Source of the DNA: Mucilaginibacter geliditolerans
GTDB taxonomy: Bacteria; Bacteroidota; Bacteroidia; Sphingobacteriales; Sphingobacteriaceae
Reading direction: 5' to 3'
Assembly: GCF_014200495.1 (NCBI RefSeq)
Contig: NZ_JACHBY010000001.1
Coordinates: 1,054,001 to 1,118,000 of the forward strand
Length of the DNA stretch: 64,000 bases
Shown here: in pieces, positions 34,687 through 42,176 of the stretch
Numbering within the stretch: the stretch's first letter is position 1
How the letters are laid out: every line of letters starts with the position of its first letter
Position numbers and translations under genes: made by a program
The notes under the pieces: model-generated
The model's database searches: none
What the model saw: only the letters and a program-made list of their open reading frames with translations
Told to the model about the DNA's origin: nothing

Positions 34687-35631
34687 TCAAAGCCAGGCGA
34701 CTTTTTGCTCCGAATGATGATCCTGCCCTATGATTTCCTTGTACAATTCGGGTCTACGGGCTTTTATATACCTATACCCTCCGGCTTGATATAATTTATC
34801 TGCCGATAATTCTGCTATAACAAATTCATTCTCAAGCGAACGGCACTCTGCTATTACATCTCCGTACGGATCTATTACCATGGAGCATCCATTTTTTAAT
34901 TGATCATCATCCATTCCTATCGGATTAGAAAATACAGCATAAATGGCATTGTCGTAAGCGCGAGCAGGTAACCATTTCATTAACCACTCCCTGCCTTTTA
35001 ATCCATCAAATTCATTTCTGATCGTTTGCCCGTTCAATTCCTTGTCCAACCAAAGCGAGGCATCAACAAAACCTGCACCTGGTCTGGGGGATGGTGTGCA
35101 CATCGTAACATGTGGCATAAAAATGATATCCGCTCCTAATAAGGCTGTCGCCCTCACATTTTCTATCACATTGTTATCATAACAAATCAGGATTCCACAT
35201 TTCCAGCCAAACAATTCGAATACAGTATATGAATCACCCGCCAGAAGATGAGGATTAATAAAAGGATGCAATTTTCTATGCTTGGCTATTAGTCCGGTTT
35301 TATCTACACATATCTGGGCTTTAAATAGATTTCCTTGTTCGTCTTTTTCAAATAGCCCGGTCAATATGGCAATATTGTATTCTTTAGCAATATCTTTAAG
35401 TATGGCAATACTTGGTCCTTGCGGCAAAATTTCTGCCAGGTCCAACATTTGTTCTTTGGAAAGATTCCTTGCAAATGTATAGCCCGTTATTGAACATTCA
35501 TGAAAAGCAATAACTTGCGCACCCTGTTGAGCAGCCTTAGCAGCTAACTGTTTGATAATATCAAGATTGTAATATTTATCGCCGCTTTTGTTCTCAAATT
35601 GAGCGGTCGCTATTTTCAGGTTTTCCTTCAT
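34687..35631 (-). CDS. Carbon-nitrogen hydrolase (nitrilase superfamily)
   Basis: A 314-residue cytoplasmic enzyme with the full nitrilase catalytic set: Glu45 in IAFHECSITGY, Lys120 in AKHRKLHPF and Cys150 in CGILICYDN. The following HVTMCTPSPRPG and GLKGREWLMKWLPARAYDNA segments belong to the amidase branch that includes N-carbamoyl-putrescine and aliphatic amidases. The exact substrate is not evident. A perfect TAATTTTG -7 element (35655-35648, minus strand) lies 17 bases before the start but lacks a good -33 partner. The AraC gene upstream (35701-36510) is a likely regulator. Confidence 0.88.
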   Translation of the reverse strand: MKENLKIATAQFENKSGDKYYNLDIIKQLAAKAAQQGAQVIAFHECSITGYTFARNLSKEQMLDLAEILPQGPSIAILKDIAKEYNIAILTGLFEKDEQGNLFKAQICVDKTGLIAKHRKLHPFINPHLLAGDSYTVFELFGWKCGILICYDNNVIENVRATALLGADIIFMPHVTMCTPSPRPGAGFVDASLWLDKELNGQTIRNEFDGLKGREWLMKWLPARAYDNAIYAVFSNPIGMDDDQLKNGCSMVIDPYGDVIAECRSLENEFVIAELSADKLYQAGGYRYIKARRPELYKEIIGQDHHSEQKVAWL

Positions 35632-35700
35632 GATTGTTTTTTATATGCAAAATTAACCGGCTGGATAATTGCTGTATTGTAAAAAACCGACAATCGGATA

Positions 35701-36510
35701 TTATTGAACCTGCATAAAATTTATGACGGACGGGTTATAGCCTGATTTGTATTGCATCGGTGTTAAACCAGTATTTATTTTAAAATACTTGTTCAAATGG
35801 GCCTGATCATAAAAGCCGTAGGCGTAAATAATTTCTGTAAGGCTTTTACCGAAAGAAATGTTTTGAAGGGATTTTAAAAAGAATTGAAATCTTATTATAT
35901 CCGTAAATTTTTTTGGTGAGGAGCCGATATAATGGTTGAATTTACGCTCTAGTTGCCGCTCCGTAACGGGAAGGACTTTGATCAGATCTTCTACCGAAAC
36001 CATGCCACGATTCTGGTAAATGATGTTTACCGCATTTTTTAAATTTTGATCCACCTGATTAATAGATGCTAGTCTTTTCATCAGGAACCGCTCAAAAAAT
36101 GAGATAAGCTGATCTATAGAAGATGCCCCCAGAAGTTGATCCTCAAGATCAGAGGCGTCTTGTCTGAAAACATCAGTAAGTTTAACAATCGCGTTATTAA
36201 GTTCGGAGGCGGCCACTCCTAAAAGTGCATGGATACCAAATGGCTGCAGAACCGCAACCAGCATTGATAGTCTGCCATTTAAAGTTATGTTATTATAATG
36301 TGTGATCTGCCCGTAAATAAAACTCCTTGGTTGTAATTGCTCTAATGTGTTTGTATTGTTATTCTGGATTAACGGAGTAGCAAAATGAAACACAATACCT
36401 GGATTCCCATCAGAAAAAAACCGATAGCAAGAATGTTCATCATCGTTACTTTCAACAAACAGATAGTGCTTAACAATGGATTTCAATTCATTCGATGGAG
36501 GTAGTTGCAT
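35701..36510 (-). CDS. AraC-family transcriptional regulator
   Basis: A 269-residue protein. The N-terminal part (LKSIVKHYLFVESNDDEHSCYRFF and GNPGIVFHFATPLI) is the sensing domain typical of bacteroidete AraC proteins. The C-terminal part has the HTH pair VSVEDLIKVLPVTERQLERKF and LTEIIYAYGFYDQAHLNKYF, ending TGLTPMQYKSGY. It is 69 bases upstream of the nitrilase gene on the same strand. Confidence 0.88.
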   Translation of the reverse strand: MQLPPSNELKSIVKHYLFVESNDDEHSCYRFFSDGNPGIVFHFATPLIQNNNTNTLEQLQPRSFIYGQITHYNNITLNGRLSMLVAVLQPFGIHALLGVAASELNNAIVKLTDVFRQDASDLEDQLLGASSIDQLISFFERFLMKRLASINQVDQNLKNAVNIIYQNRGMVSVEDLIKVLPVTERQLERKFNHYIGSSPKKFTDIIRFQFFLKSLQNISFGKSLTEIIYAYGFYDQAHLNKYFKINTGLTPMQYKSGYNPSVINFMQVQ

Positions 36511-36948
36511 TCAATCGGTCTTATTTTGCAAATTAATATAAATATTAATCTTTTCCATTAGCCTTTCGTTAAGAACCTAACAAATCCCTCATTCTTCCTT
36601 TAAACCCTATAGCTATTTCCCTAAAACCCATTGCCCTGGGCGGTAGATCATGGGTAAGGCTATGTCAGTATTCTCTATTTGATAGTATAGCAAATATCCC
36701 TTTTCAATGGATACGTAAAGTCCCCCGGGTGGGGCTGCTTACTTATTCTCTGGAATGTTAAATTGACAAACTACTGCAAATATCTATGCTATTTAATTAT
36801 AATAACAGCAGATCAATTATCTCTTATTGCTAATCCACGTTGCACCCTTTCTAACAATGTTTCACTTAGGGAGATTTAAAGATATTTGCATAAAATAGGG
36901 CGCCAGAAATTCATTTTTGTGGTTTTGCCCTTAACTTAGTATAATACA
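36511..36948. other. Divergent intergenic region
   Basis: No gene seen in 438 bases. It holds the promoter of the plus-strand Crp/Fnr gene (listed separately) and should hold that of the minus-strand AraC gene, for which no clear element was found. Confidence 0.4.
36885..36919 (+). promoter_or_regulatory. Candidate promoter of the Crp/Fnr gene
   Basis: TTTG at 36885-36888 and CATTTTTG at 36912-36919 are 23 bases apart and fit the -33/-7 pattern with one mismatch. The start site would lie near 36926, about 23 bases before the ATG. Confidence 0.4.
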
Positions 36949-37521
36949 ATGGAAGCCAAAGAAATCTTAAAAATTCATGTAGCTAAACTAGCTTCATTGA
37001 CCGATGACCAGTTTGATTATTTCTTTTCGTTTTTTAAGAAACAGAGTTTAAAAAAAGGGCAGGTGATAATCAATGAAGGCGATGTTGTCGATTGCGAATA
37101 TTTCGTACTTTCCGGCTGCTTAAAATCTTTTTTTATCAATGACGATCTAAAAATGTTCATCCTGCAATTTGCCATGCCAACCTGGTGGGCTTCTGATTAC
37201 AATGCCCTGTATAACCATACCCGGGCCACGATCAGCGTTGACTGCATTACTGATACAGAAGTACTTTGTTTGAGCAATGCTGACCGGGAAAAACTATGCG
37301 ACGAACTTCACAACGCGGAACATTTTTTCCGGTGGCGAACCAATAAAGGTTATGTCGCTGCGAATAAAAGACTGCTTTCCTTTATGAACAATAATGTAAA
37401 AAGCCGGTATGAAGAACTCTTAAAGCTATACCCTGAACTTTATAATATAGTGCCTAAAAGCCTGATAGCCGCCTATCTGGGTGTTTCCAGGGAAACACTT
37501 AGCCGGTTATATCAAGCCTGA
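36949..37521 (+). CDS. Crp/Fnr-family transcriptional regulator
   Basis: A 190-residue protein. The cyclic-nucleotide-type beta-roll covers residues 1-120 (QVIINEGDVVDCEYFVLSGC) and a long dimer helix follows. The C-terminal winged helix ends in YLGVSRETLSRLYQA. Its recognition helix SRETLSR has Arg181, Glu182 and Arg186 where E. coli CRP has Arg180, Glu181 and Arg185, the residues that read TGTGA. Two perfect TGTGA-N6-TCACA palindromes lie directly downstream (37524-37539 and 37561-37576), so it probably controls the following YceI operon. No Fnr-type cysteines are present, so the effector is not an iron-sulfur cluster; cAMP contacts are also not obvious. Confidence 0.9.
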   Translation: MEAKEILKIHVAKLASLTDDQFDYFFSFFKKQSLKKGQVIINEGDVVDCEYFVLSGCLKSFFINDDLKMFILQFAMPTWWASDYNALYNHTRATISVDCITDTEVLCLSNADREKLCDELHNAEHFFRWRTNKGYVAANKRLLSFMNNNVKSRYEELLKLYPELYNIVPKSLIAAYLGVSRETLSRLYQA

Positions 37522-37522
37522 A

Positions 37523-37540
37523 ATGTGATATAGGTCACAT
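37523..37540. promoter_or_regulatory. CRP-type operator 1
   Basis: ATGTGATATAGGTCACAT matches the CRP consensus TGTGA-N6-TCACA exactly, with the outer A/T pair also symmetric. It starts two bases after the stop codon of the Crp/Fnr gene. Confidence 0.75.
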
Positions 37541-37559
37541 AAATTATACGCTCGTCATA

Positions 37560-37577
37560 ATGTGACTTAGGTCACAT
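37560..37577. promoter_or_regulatory. CRP-type operator 2
   Basis: ATGTGACTTAGGTCACAT is a second exact TGTGA-N6-TCACA palindrome. Its centre is 37 bp from that of operator 1. It lies about 45 bases before the likely start site of the YceI transcript, close to the -41.5 position used by class II CRP activation. Confidence 0.75.
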
Positions 37578-37598
37578 AGCTACCCGGAATTTCCTGCC

Positions 37599-37606
37599 CA
37601 ACTTTG
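37599..37606 (+). promoter_or_regulatory. Candidate -7 element of the YceI operon
   Basis: CAACTTTG fits TAnnTTTG with one mismatch and sits 24 bases before the YceI ATG. No -33 TTTG is found where expected; operator 2 overlaps that position, which suggests an activator-dependent promoter. Confidence 0.35.
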
Positions 37607-37630
37607 TTTTATAATTCAAACACAAAGAAA

Positions 37631-38149
37631 ATGGAAAATCAAAAATTTCAAATTGTAAGCACTCAAAGCAATATTGACTGGGTGGGCAAAAAGGTAACCG
37701 GCGCACACAATGGCACCATAGCAGTTAAGGAAGGCGAACTCGTTTTAAATAACGGTAAACTTACCGGTGGTAAATTCGTCATCGATACTACATCCATCAA
37801 AATACTGGATGTAACCGATCCTGCAACTAATGCACAATTCTTCGGTCACCTGGCTTCTGATGATTTCTTCTCTACTGAAAAATATCCCGAAGCAATTCTA
37901 AAGATCACTTCTGTTTCAGATAAACATATCGAAGGCGATCTAACCATTAAAGATATTACCCATCCTGTGGCTTTTGATGCGGCTGTTAATATTAATGATG
38001 ATATATTAACTGCAACCGGCAAGCTAGTCATCGACCGTACCAAATATGGTATGAAATTCCGCTCAGGTAATTTCTTTAAGGATTTGGGCGATACCCTGAT
38101 CTACAATGATTTTGAACTGAATGTAAGTTTAACCGCTAAAGCTGCCTAA
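37631..38149 (+). CDS. YceI-family protein
   Basis: A 172-residue protein read from the ATG at 37631 (an in-frame TTG nine codons upstream lies in the leader, near the -7 element). YceI lipocalin-like marks: SNIDWVGKKVTGAHNGTI at the start, ATNAQFFGHLASDDFFSTEKYP in the middle (the conserved hxxhLxSxDFF block) and DRTKYGMKFRSG near the end. There is no signal peptide, so it acts in the cytoplasm, unlike E. coli YceI. The fold binds isoprenoid or amphipathic lipids such as quinones. First gene of a six-gene plus-strand run with short gaps. Confidence 0.88.
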   Translation: MENQKFQIVSTQSNIDWVGKKVTGAHNGTIAVKEGELVLNNGKLTGGKFVIDTTSIKILDVTDPATNAQFFGHLASDDFFSTEKYPEAILKITSVSDKHIEGDLTIKDITHPVAFDAAVNINDDILTATGKLVIDRTKYGMKFRSGNFFKDLGDTLIYNDFELNVSLTAKAA

Positions 38150-38177
38150 TAAGCCGCTTTAGCATAAATAGTAAGCC

Positions 38178-38399
38178 ATGCCGTATGTAAAAATAGAAGT
38201 AACCCGTGAAGGGGTTACAAGAGAACAAAAGCAAGCCCTTATTAAAGGGGTAACTGACCTGTTGAGTGATGTATTAAACAAAGACCCTCAATTAACCTAC
38301 GTAGTGATCCAGGAATATGATTTGGATGACTGGGGTCATAATGGTGAACAGGTATCTGTGCTGAGAGAAAAAGGGATTACCGCTGAAAGAAAAAACTAA
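38178..38399 (+). CDS. 4-oxalocrotonate tautomerase family protein
   Basis: A 73-residue protein starting MPYVKIEVTREGVTREQK, so that Pro becomes the N-terminal catalytic residue after Met removal. The length and the pattern VTREQKQALIKGVTDLL followed by VVIQEYDLDDWG are normal for the family, whose members tautomerise or dehalogenate small unsaturated acids. Follows YceI by 28 bases and overlaps almost directly with the SDR gene (1-base gap). Confidence 0.9.
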   Translation: MPYVKIEVTREGVTREQKQALIKGVTDLLSDVLNKDPQLTYVVIQEYDLDDWGHNGEQVSVLREKGITAERKN

Positions 38400-38400
38400 A

Positions 38401-39135
38401 ATGAAGAAGCAAACAATAATAGTTACAGGTGCCTCATCTGGCATTGGTAAAGAAGTAGCCCGCCACTTTTTAGCAAAGGGAGACAACGTAGTGATCAACT
38501 CCTCAACTGCTGAAAAGCTGGAACAGGTTTACCAGGAACTCGGGGGAGGTGAAAACCTGGCCATGGTAGTCGGTAATGTATACGATAAAAAAACCGGCGA
38601 GAAACTTTTGACGACTGCCATTGAAAAATTTGGTTCGGCAGACGTGCTGGTAAACAACGCCGGCATATTTGAAACCAGGCCTTTTCTCGAAGTAGACGAA
38701 GCTTACCTCGACCGCTTTCTGAATACAAACCTGAAAGGTACTTTCTTTACCACCCAAGCCATTATTCCTCAAATGCTGAAGCAGCATGATGGCGTAGTGA
38801 TCAATATCGGCACACCCCTGGTTAATCACGGCCTCGGCGGAGTGCCCATTACTGCACAAATGGCATCAAAGGGTGCAGTACATGCACTTACCATACAGTT
38901 AGCAGCTGAGTTTGGTAAAGATAACATCAGGGTGAATACGATAGCACCCGGTACAATCCGCACCCCAATGCATGGTGATAAGGCTGATCAAACCTCAGGT
39001 TTACATCTGCTGAACCGTGTTGGTGAAGTGAAAGACATTGCAGAAATGGTTTATACAGTTGCAAAGAGTAACTTTATTAACGGCGCCATTATTAATGTGG
39101 ATGGTGGTTTGGGAGCCGGGCATAATCTGAATTAA
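38401..39135 (+). CDS. Short-chain dehydrogenase-like protein with an altered catalytic Tyr
   Basis: A 244-residue Rossmann protein. Cofactor motif TGASSGIGKEVARHF (TGxxxGIG) and NNAGIFETRPF are normal, and the Lys of the YxxxK motif is kept in ASKGAVHALTIQLA. The Tyr four residues before that Lys is Gln: the sequence reads PITAQMASKGAV (codon CAA at 38857-38859), and the upstream catalytic Ser region reads NIGTPLVNHG. Classical SDRs need this Tyr, so the protein is either a non-enzymatic NAD(P)-binding protein or uses another residue. Translationally close to its neighbours (1-base gap on each side). Confidence 0.85.
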   Translation: MKKQTIIVTGASSGIGKEVARHFLAKGDNVVINSSTAEKLEQVYQELGGGENLAMVVGNVYDKKTGEKLLTTAIEKFGSADVLVNNAGIFETRPFLEVDEAYLDRFLNTNLKGTFFTTQAIIPQMLKQHDGVVINIGTPLVNHGLGGVPITAQMASKGAVHALTIQLAAEFGKDNIRVNTIAPGTIRTPMHGDKADQTSGLHLLNRVGEVKDIAEMVYTVAKSNFINGAIINVDGGLGAGHNLN

Positions 39136-39136
39136 C

Positions 39137-39586
39137 ATGAAAACGCTTTTATTGACCGCTTTTTTGTCCTGCATATTGCTGGTATTAAAAGCACAAAACT
39201 TAAAGAAAATGGAAACAACTCAAGATTCAACAGCAATCGCCAAGGCATTGGAAGATTACTATTTCAAAGGAATTTATGAAGGGGATATTAATACCTTAGG
39301 CCATATTTTAAATCCCGGCACCTTACTGTTCGGTGACGTAAAGGGCCAGCCATATGCCAAAACGCTCGACCAGTACTTGGATGGTGTTGCCCATCGTCAA
39401 AGCCCCAAAGATTCCGGCAAACCTTTTAAGGGAACGATTATTTCTATCGATGTGGTCAATTCCATAGCAGTTGCCAGGGTACATGTTAAAATGTATGAGT
39501 TTAATTATGACGAGTTCCTTTCATTTCATAAGATTGACAACCAATGGGTGATCGTTAATAAAATGATCAGCGATGTAACCGAATAA
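39137..39586 (+). CDS. Exported NTF2-like (SnoaL/lumazine-binding type) protein
   Basis: A 149-residue protein with a signal peptide (MKTLLLTAFLSCILLVLKAQ). The body is a single NTF2-like fold: ALEDYYFKGIYEGDINTLGHIL near residue 37 and FLSFHKIDNQWVIVNKMISD at the end, as in the putative lumazine-binding family common in Bacteroidota. Active-site residues are not fixed in this fold. A start at the second Met (residue 25) would make it cytoplasmic, but the position of the first ATG, one base after the SDR stop, favours the longer form. Confidence 0.75.
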   Translation: MKTLLLTAFLSCILLVLKAQNLKKMETTQDSTAIAKALEDYYFKGIYEGDINTLGHILNPGTLLFGDVKGQPYAKTLDQYLDGVAHRQSPKDSGKPFKGTIISIDVVNSIAVARVHVKMYEFNYDEFLSFHKIDNQWVIVNKMISDVTE

Positions 39587-39597
39587 ATTTTAGCACT

Positions 39598-40683
39598 ATG
39601 TGGTATCAAACAAAAGCATCTGAAATACTGGGCATTCAATACCCAATTCTGCAAGGGCCGTTTGGTGGTAACTTGTCATCCGTTGAGCTTGTATCAACAG
39701 TATCTAATGCCGGAGGGCTTGGAGGCTATGGTGCTTACACATTAAGCCCGCAGGAGATTATCGACGTAGATCAACGAATTAAAGCGACAACCAATAAACC
39801 CTACAATATCAATCTGTGGGTTTCCGATACAGATGCCATAGATGGCTCAGTTTCAGACGAGCAGTTTAAACAGACTCAGGCTCTGTTCAAGCCCTACTTT
39901 GACGAGTTGGGAATTGGGTTGCCCGAAAAACCGGCGCCATTCAAATCCCGCTTTGAAAACCAGGTTGAGGTGATCCTGCATCAGAAACCGCCGGTATTCA
40001 GCTTTATGTTTGGTATCCCATCTGCTGATATCCTTGAACAATGCCACCGGCTTGGTATTGTTACCGTTGGCGCTGCAACCACGCTGGATGAAGCTATTCT
40101 TTTAGAATCAGCCGGTGTTGACACGATCATAGCCTCGGGTTTTGAGGCAGGTGGGCACCGGCCATCGTTCCTTGCACCGGCGGAATCCTCCACAATTGGA
40201 ACATTTGTACTGCTCCAACTGATCAAAGAAAAGGTAAAGACGCCGATTATTGCCGCAGGCGGTATAGCCAACGGAAAGGGTGTTGCAGCAGCATTGGCTC
40301 TTGGCGCTGACGCTGCACAGATCGGTACTGCATTCCTGGCAACTGATGAGTCGAACGCCACAGCCATTCACCGGCAAACGCTGTTTTCGGATGCAGCTAA
40401 ATATACTACCCTATCGCGGGCATTTACCGGAAGACTCGGCAGGGGAATAACCAGCCGGGTTGCAAAGGATTTGGTAAACATGGAAAAAGGGTTTCTGCCA
40501 TTCCCGCTTCAAACACAGTTTATGTCACATTTAAGAAAAGCCGCCATCGAGCAGGAAAAATGGGATATGATCTTATTCTGGGGCGGCCAGATAGCGCCTG
40601 TGCTAAAACATACAAGGGCCGGTGAATTAATGAAGTCGATAGTAGAAGAAACCACGGACTACTTTGACTATTTAAAAACCTGA
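39598..40683 (+). CDS. Nitronate monooxygenase (2-nitropropane dioxygenase family)
   Basis: A 361-residue FMN-dependent barrel protein. Typical marks are YPILQGPFGGNLSSVELVSTV near the start, TVGAATTLDEAILLESAGVD, IIASGFEAGGHRPSF (the GxEAGGHxG-like motif with the catalytic His) and IIAAGGIANGKGVAAALALG followed by GADAAQIGTAFLAT, the phosphate-binding loops. Members oxidise toxic alkyl nitronates such as propionate-3-nitronate. The sixth-gene context of redox and tautomerase proteins supports a detoxification role. Confidence 0.9.
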   Translation: MWYQTKASEILGIQYPILQGPFGGNLSSVELVSTVSNAGGLGGYGAYTLSPQEIIDVDQRIKATTNKPYNINLWVSDTDAIDGSVSDEQFKQTQALFKPYFDELGIGLPEKPAPFKSRFENQVEVILHQKPPVFSFMFGIPSADILEQCHRLGIVTVGAATTLDEAILLESAGVDTIIASGFEAGGHRPSFLAPAESSTIGTFVLLQLIKEKVKTPIIAAGGIANGKGVAAALALGADAAQIGTAFLATDESNATAIHRQTLFSDAAKYTTLSRAFTGRLGRGITSRVAKDLVNMEKGFLPFPLQTQFMSHLRKAAIEQEKWDMILFWGGQIAPVLKHTRAGELMKSIVEETTDYFDYLKT

Positions 40684-40738
40684 GACAGGGCAGAAACAGG
40701 ATATGTGTCTGAACAAAACGATATAAAATCATAATATC

Positions 40739-41578
40739 ATGAACACTTCAAAAGTATGGTACGTAACCGGGGCCTCCCAGGGGCTGGGACTGATCCTCGT
40801 GAAAAAATTACTTGAAAACGGCTACAGGGTTGCCGCAACGTCTCGCGATGCACATACGCTGAGCCAGGCTGTCGGCTTGATAGACAAGGACCGCTTTCTT
40901 CCGCTGGCTGTCGATTTGAACAACCAGGATTGCATTGATGATTCCATACAGCAAACGCTGGCAATATTTGGGCGGATAGATGTGGTGGTTAATAATGCGG
41001 GTTACGGAATGGCCGGAACAGTGGAAGAAATATCAGAACAGGACATCAGGAACATTTTTAATGTTAATGTATTCGCAACCATAGATGTAGTAAAGAGTGT
41101 GCTGCCAGTGATGCGCAGCCAGCGATCAGGTTATATCATAAATATTGGTTCTGTGGCTGGTTTTGTGGGTGCTCCCGGCTGGTCAGTTTATTCTGCTACT
41201 AAAGCCGCTGTTGCTGCATTTTCTGAAGTGATCGCGCTGGATGTGAAAGAATTTGGAATTAAGGTTACTGTAGCCGAACCATCAGGATTTCGGACCGGAT
41301 TTTTGACTAAAAATTCGCTCGCGCTGACCAATACTAAAATCGAGGGTTATGAAGCAGTAAAAAATACCCAGGACCGTTACCTGTCTTCGGACGGAAAGCA
41401 GGCTGGCGACCCGGATCGTGCAGCGGAAATATTTATGGAATTAGCTGAAAGTCCCGAACCGCCAATGCATCTGTTTCTCGGGAATGATGCCTATAACCGT
41501 GCTTCAAAAAAACTAGCCGATATGTCAGGGGAACTGGAGCAATGGAAATCCATAACTATCGGGGCCGATTTTAAATAA
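40739..41578 (+). CDS. Short-chain dehydrogenase/reductase
   Basis: A 279-residue classical SDR with cofactor motif VTGASQGLGLILVKKL, NNAGYGMAG, catalytic Ser in NIGSVAGFVGAPGWS and an intact YSATKAAVAAF (YxxxK). The C-terminal part (EPSGFRTGFLTKNS, DPDRAAEIFMELAE) is like the bacterial retinol-dehydrogenase-like or KR-type oxidoreductases. It differs from the SDR at 38401-39135 by keeping the catalytic Tyr. A 55-base gap separates it from the monooxygenase gene, so it is probably the last gene of the transcript. Confidence 0.9.
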   Translation: MNTSKVWYVTGASQGLGLILVKKLLENGYRVAATSRDAHTLSQAVGLIDKDRFLPLAVDLNNQDCIDDSIQQTLAIFGRIDVVVNNAGYGMAGTVEEISEQDIRNIFNVNVFATIDVVKSVLPVMRSQRSGYIINIGSVAGFVGAPGWSVYSATKAAVAAFSEVIALDVKEFGIKVTVAEPSGFRTGFLTKNSLALTNTKIEGYEAVKNTQDRYLSSDGKQAGDPDRAAEIFMELAESPEPPMHLFLGNDAYNRASKKLADMSGELEQWKSITIGADFK

Positions 41579-41924
41579 CGATTCATGACCCATCAGATAG
41601 TCCAAAATCTGCGTTTGGAGATATATAAGTTACAGATTTGCCGGAGATGTTTCTTCTTCTCTCTAAATTTCAACGCGAATAAACATTTTACATATTTGTC
41701 CGGCATGCATTAGAATTATTATATTTCTATTTCCAATAGTACAAATAATAATTGTTACTATGATTAAAAAAAACCTTACCCACTCCTACTTGATCAACCT
41801 ACTTCGACAACCCAATTCCTCGCATTAATCGATATCGTGCTCCACTTCACCAAACATATTAAAACACTAAGTTATTAACCTCTTCATCGTAACAACGAGA
41901 TAAGAAATTCCATATATTCCTTCA
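41579..41924. other. Non-coding stretch at an apparent junction
   Basis: No supported gene. Short frames (for example 41760-41828, 22 codons) are too small to support. It lies between the redox operon and a decayed small ORF, and looks like decayed sequence. Confidence 0.35.
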
Positions 41925-42064
41925 ATGGAAAAAAAGAAAAGTTACCCCGGAAGAAGTTGTTGAATTCATGAAAAAAAATGGCGAAACCATTACTATCGAA
42001 CAAACACAAACAGCGCGTATTTGAAGATATTCATGGTACAGATTTCGAACAAAGACGCTATTAA
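41925..42064 (+). pseudogene. Frameshifted copy of a small Bacteroidota ORF family
   Basis: From the ATG at 41925 the frame breaks within a run of seven A. Dropping one A gives MEKRKVTPEEVVEFMKKNGE followed by TITIEQTQ. A second shift is needed to reach KQRVFEDIHGTDFEQRRY and the stop at 42062-42064. The opening and the TITIEQ core match the small ORF at 59259-59438. The middle part seems to be deleted. Confidence 0.55.
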
Positions 42065-42069
42065 TTAAA

Positions 42070-42097
42070 AATGCCCTTCGCTCTTTCGAAGGGCATT
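42070..42097 (-). terminator. Terminator of the M16/TlpA/MutS operon
   Basis: An 11-bp perfect stem (42070-42080 with 42087-42097) with a 6-base loop. On the minus strand it is followed by TTTTTAATTAA, so it looks like the intrinsic terminator of the minus-strand operon that ends at 42177. Confidence 0.75.
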
Positions 42098-42176
42098 ATA
42101 ATCAAACTATTAACTAAATCATTTATCGTAATGAAAAACGTAAAGAACGAAGAGTATTTTTTAAACCTTAGCCAGG

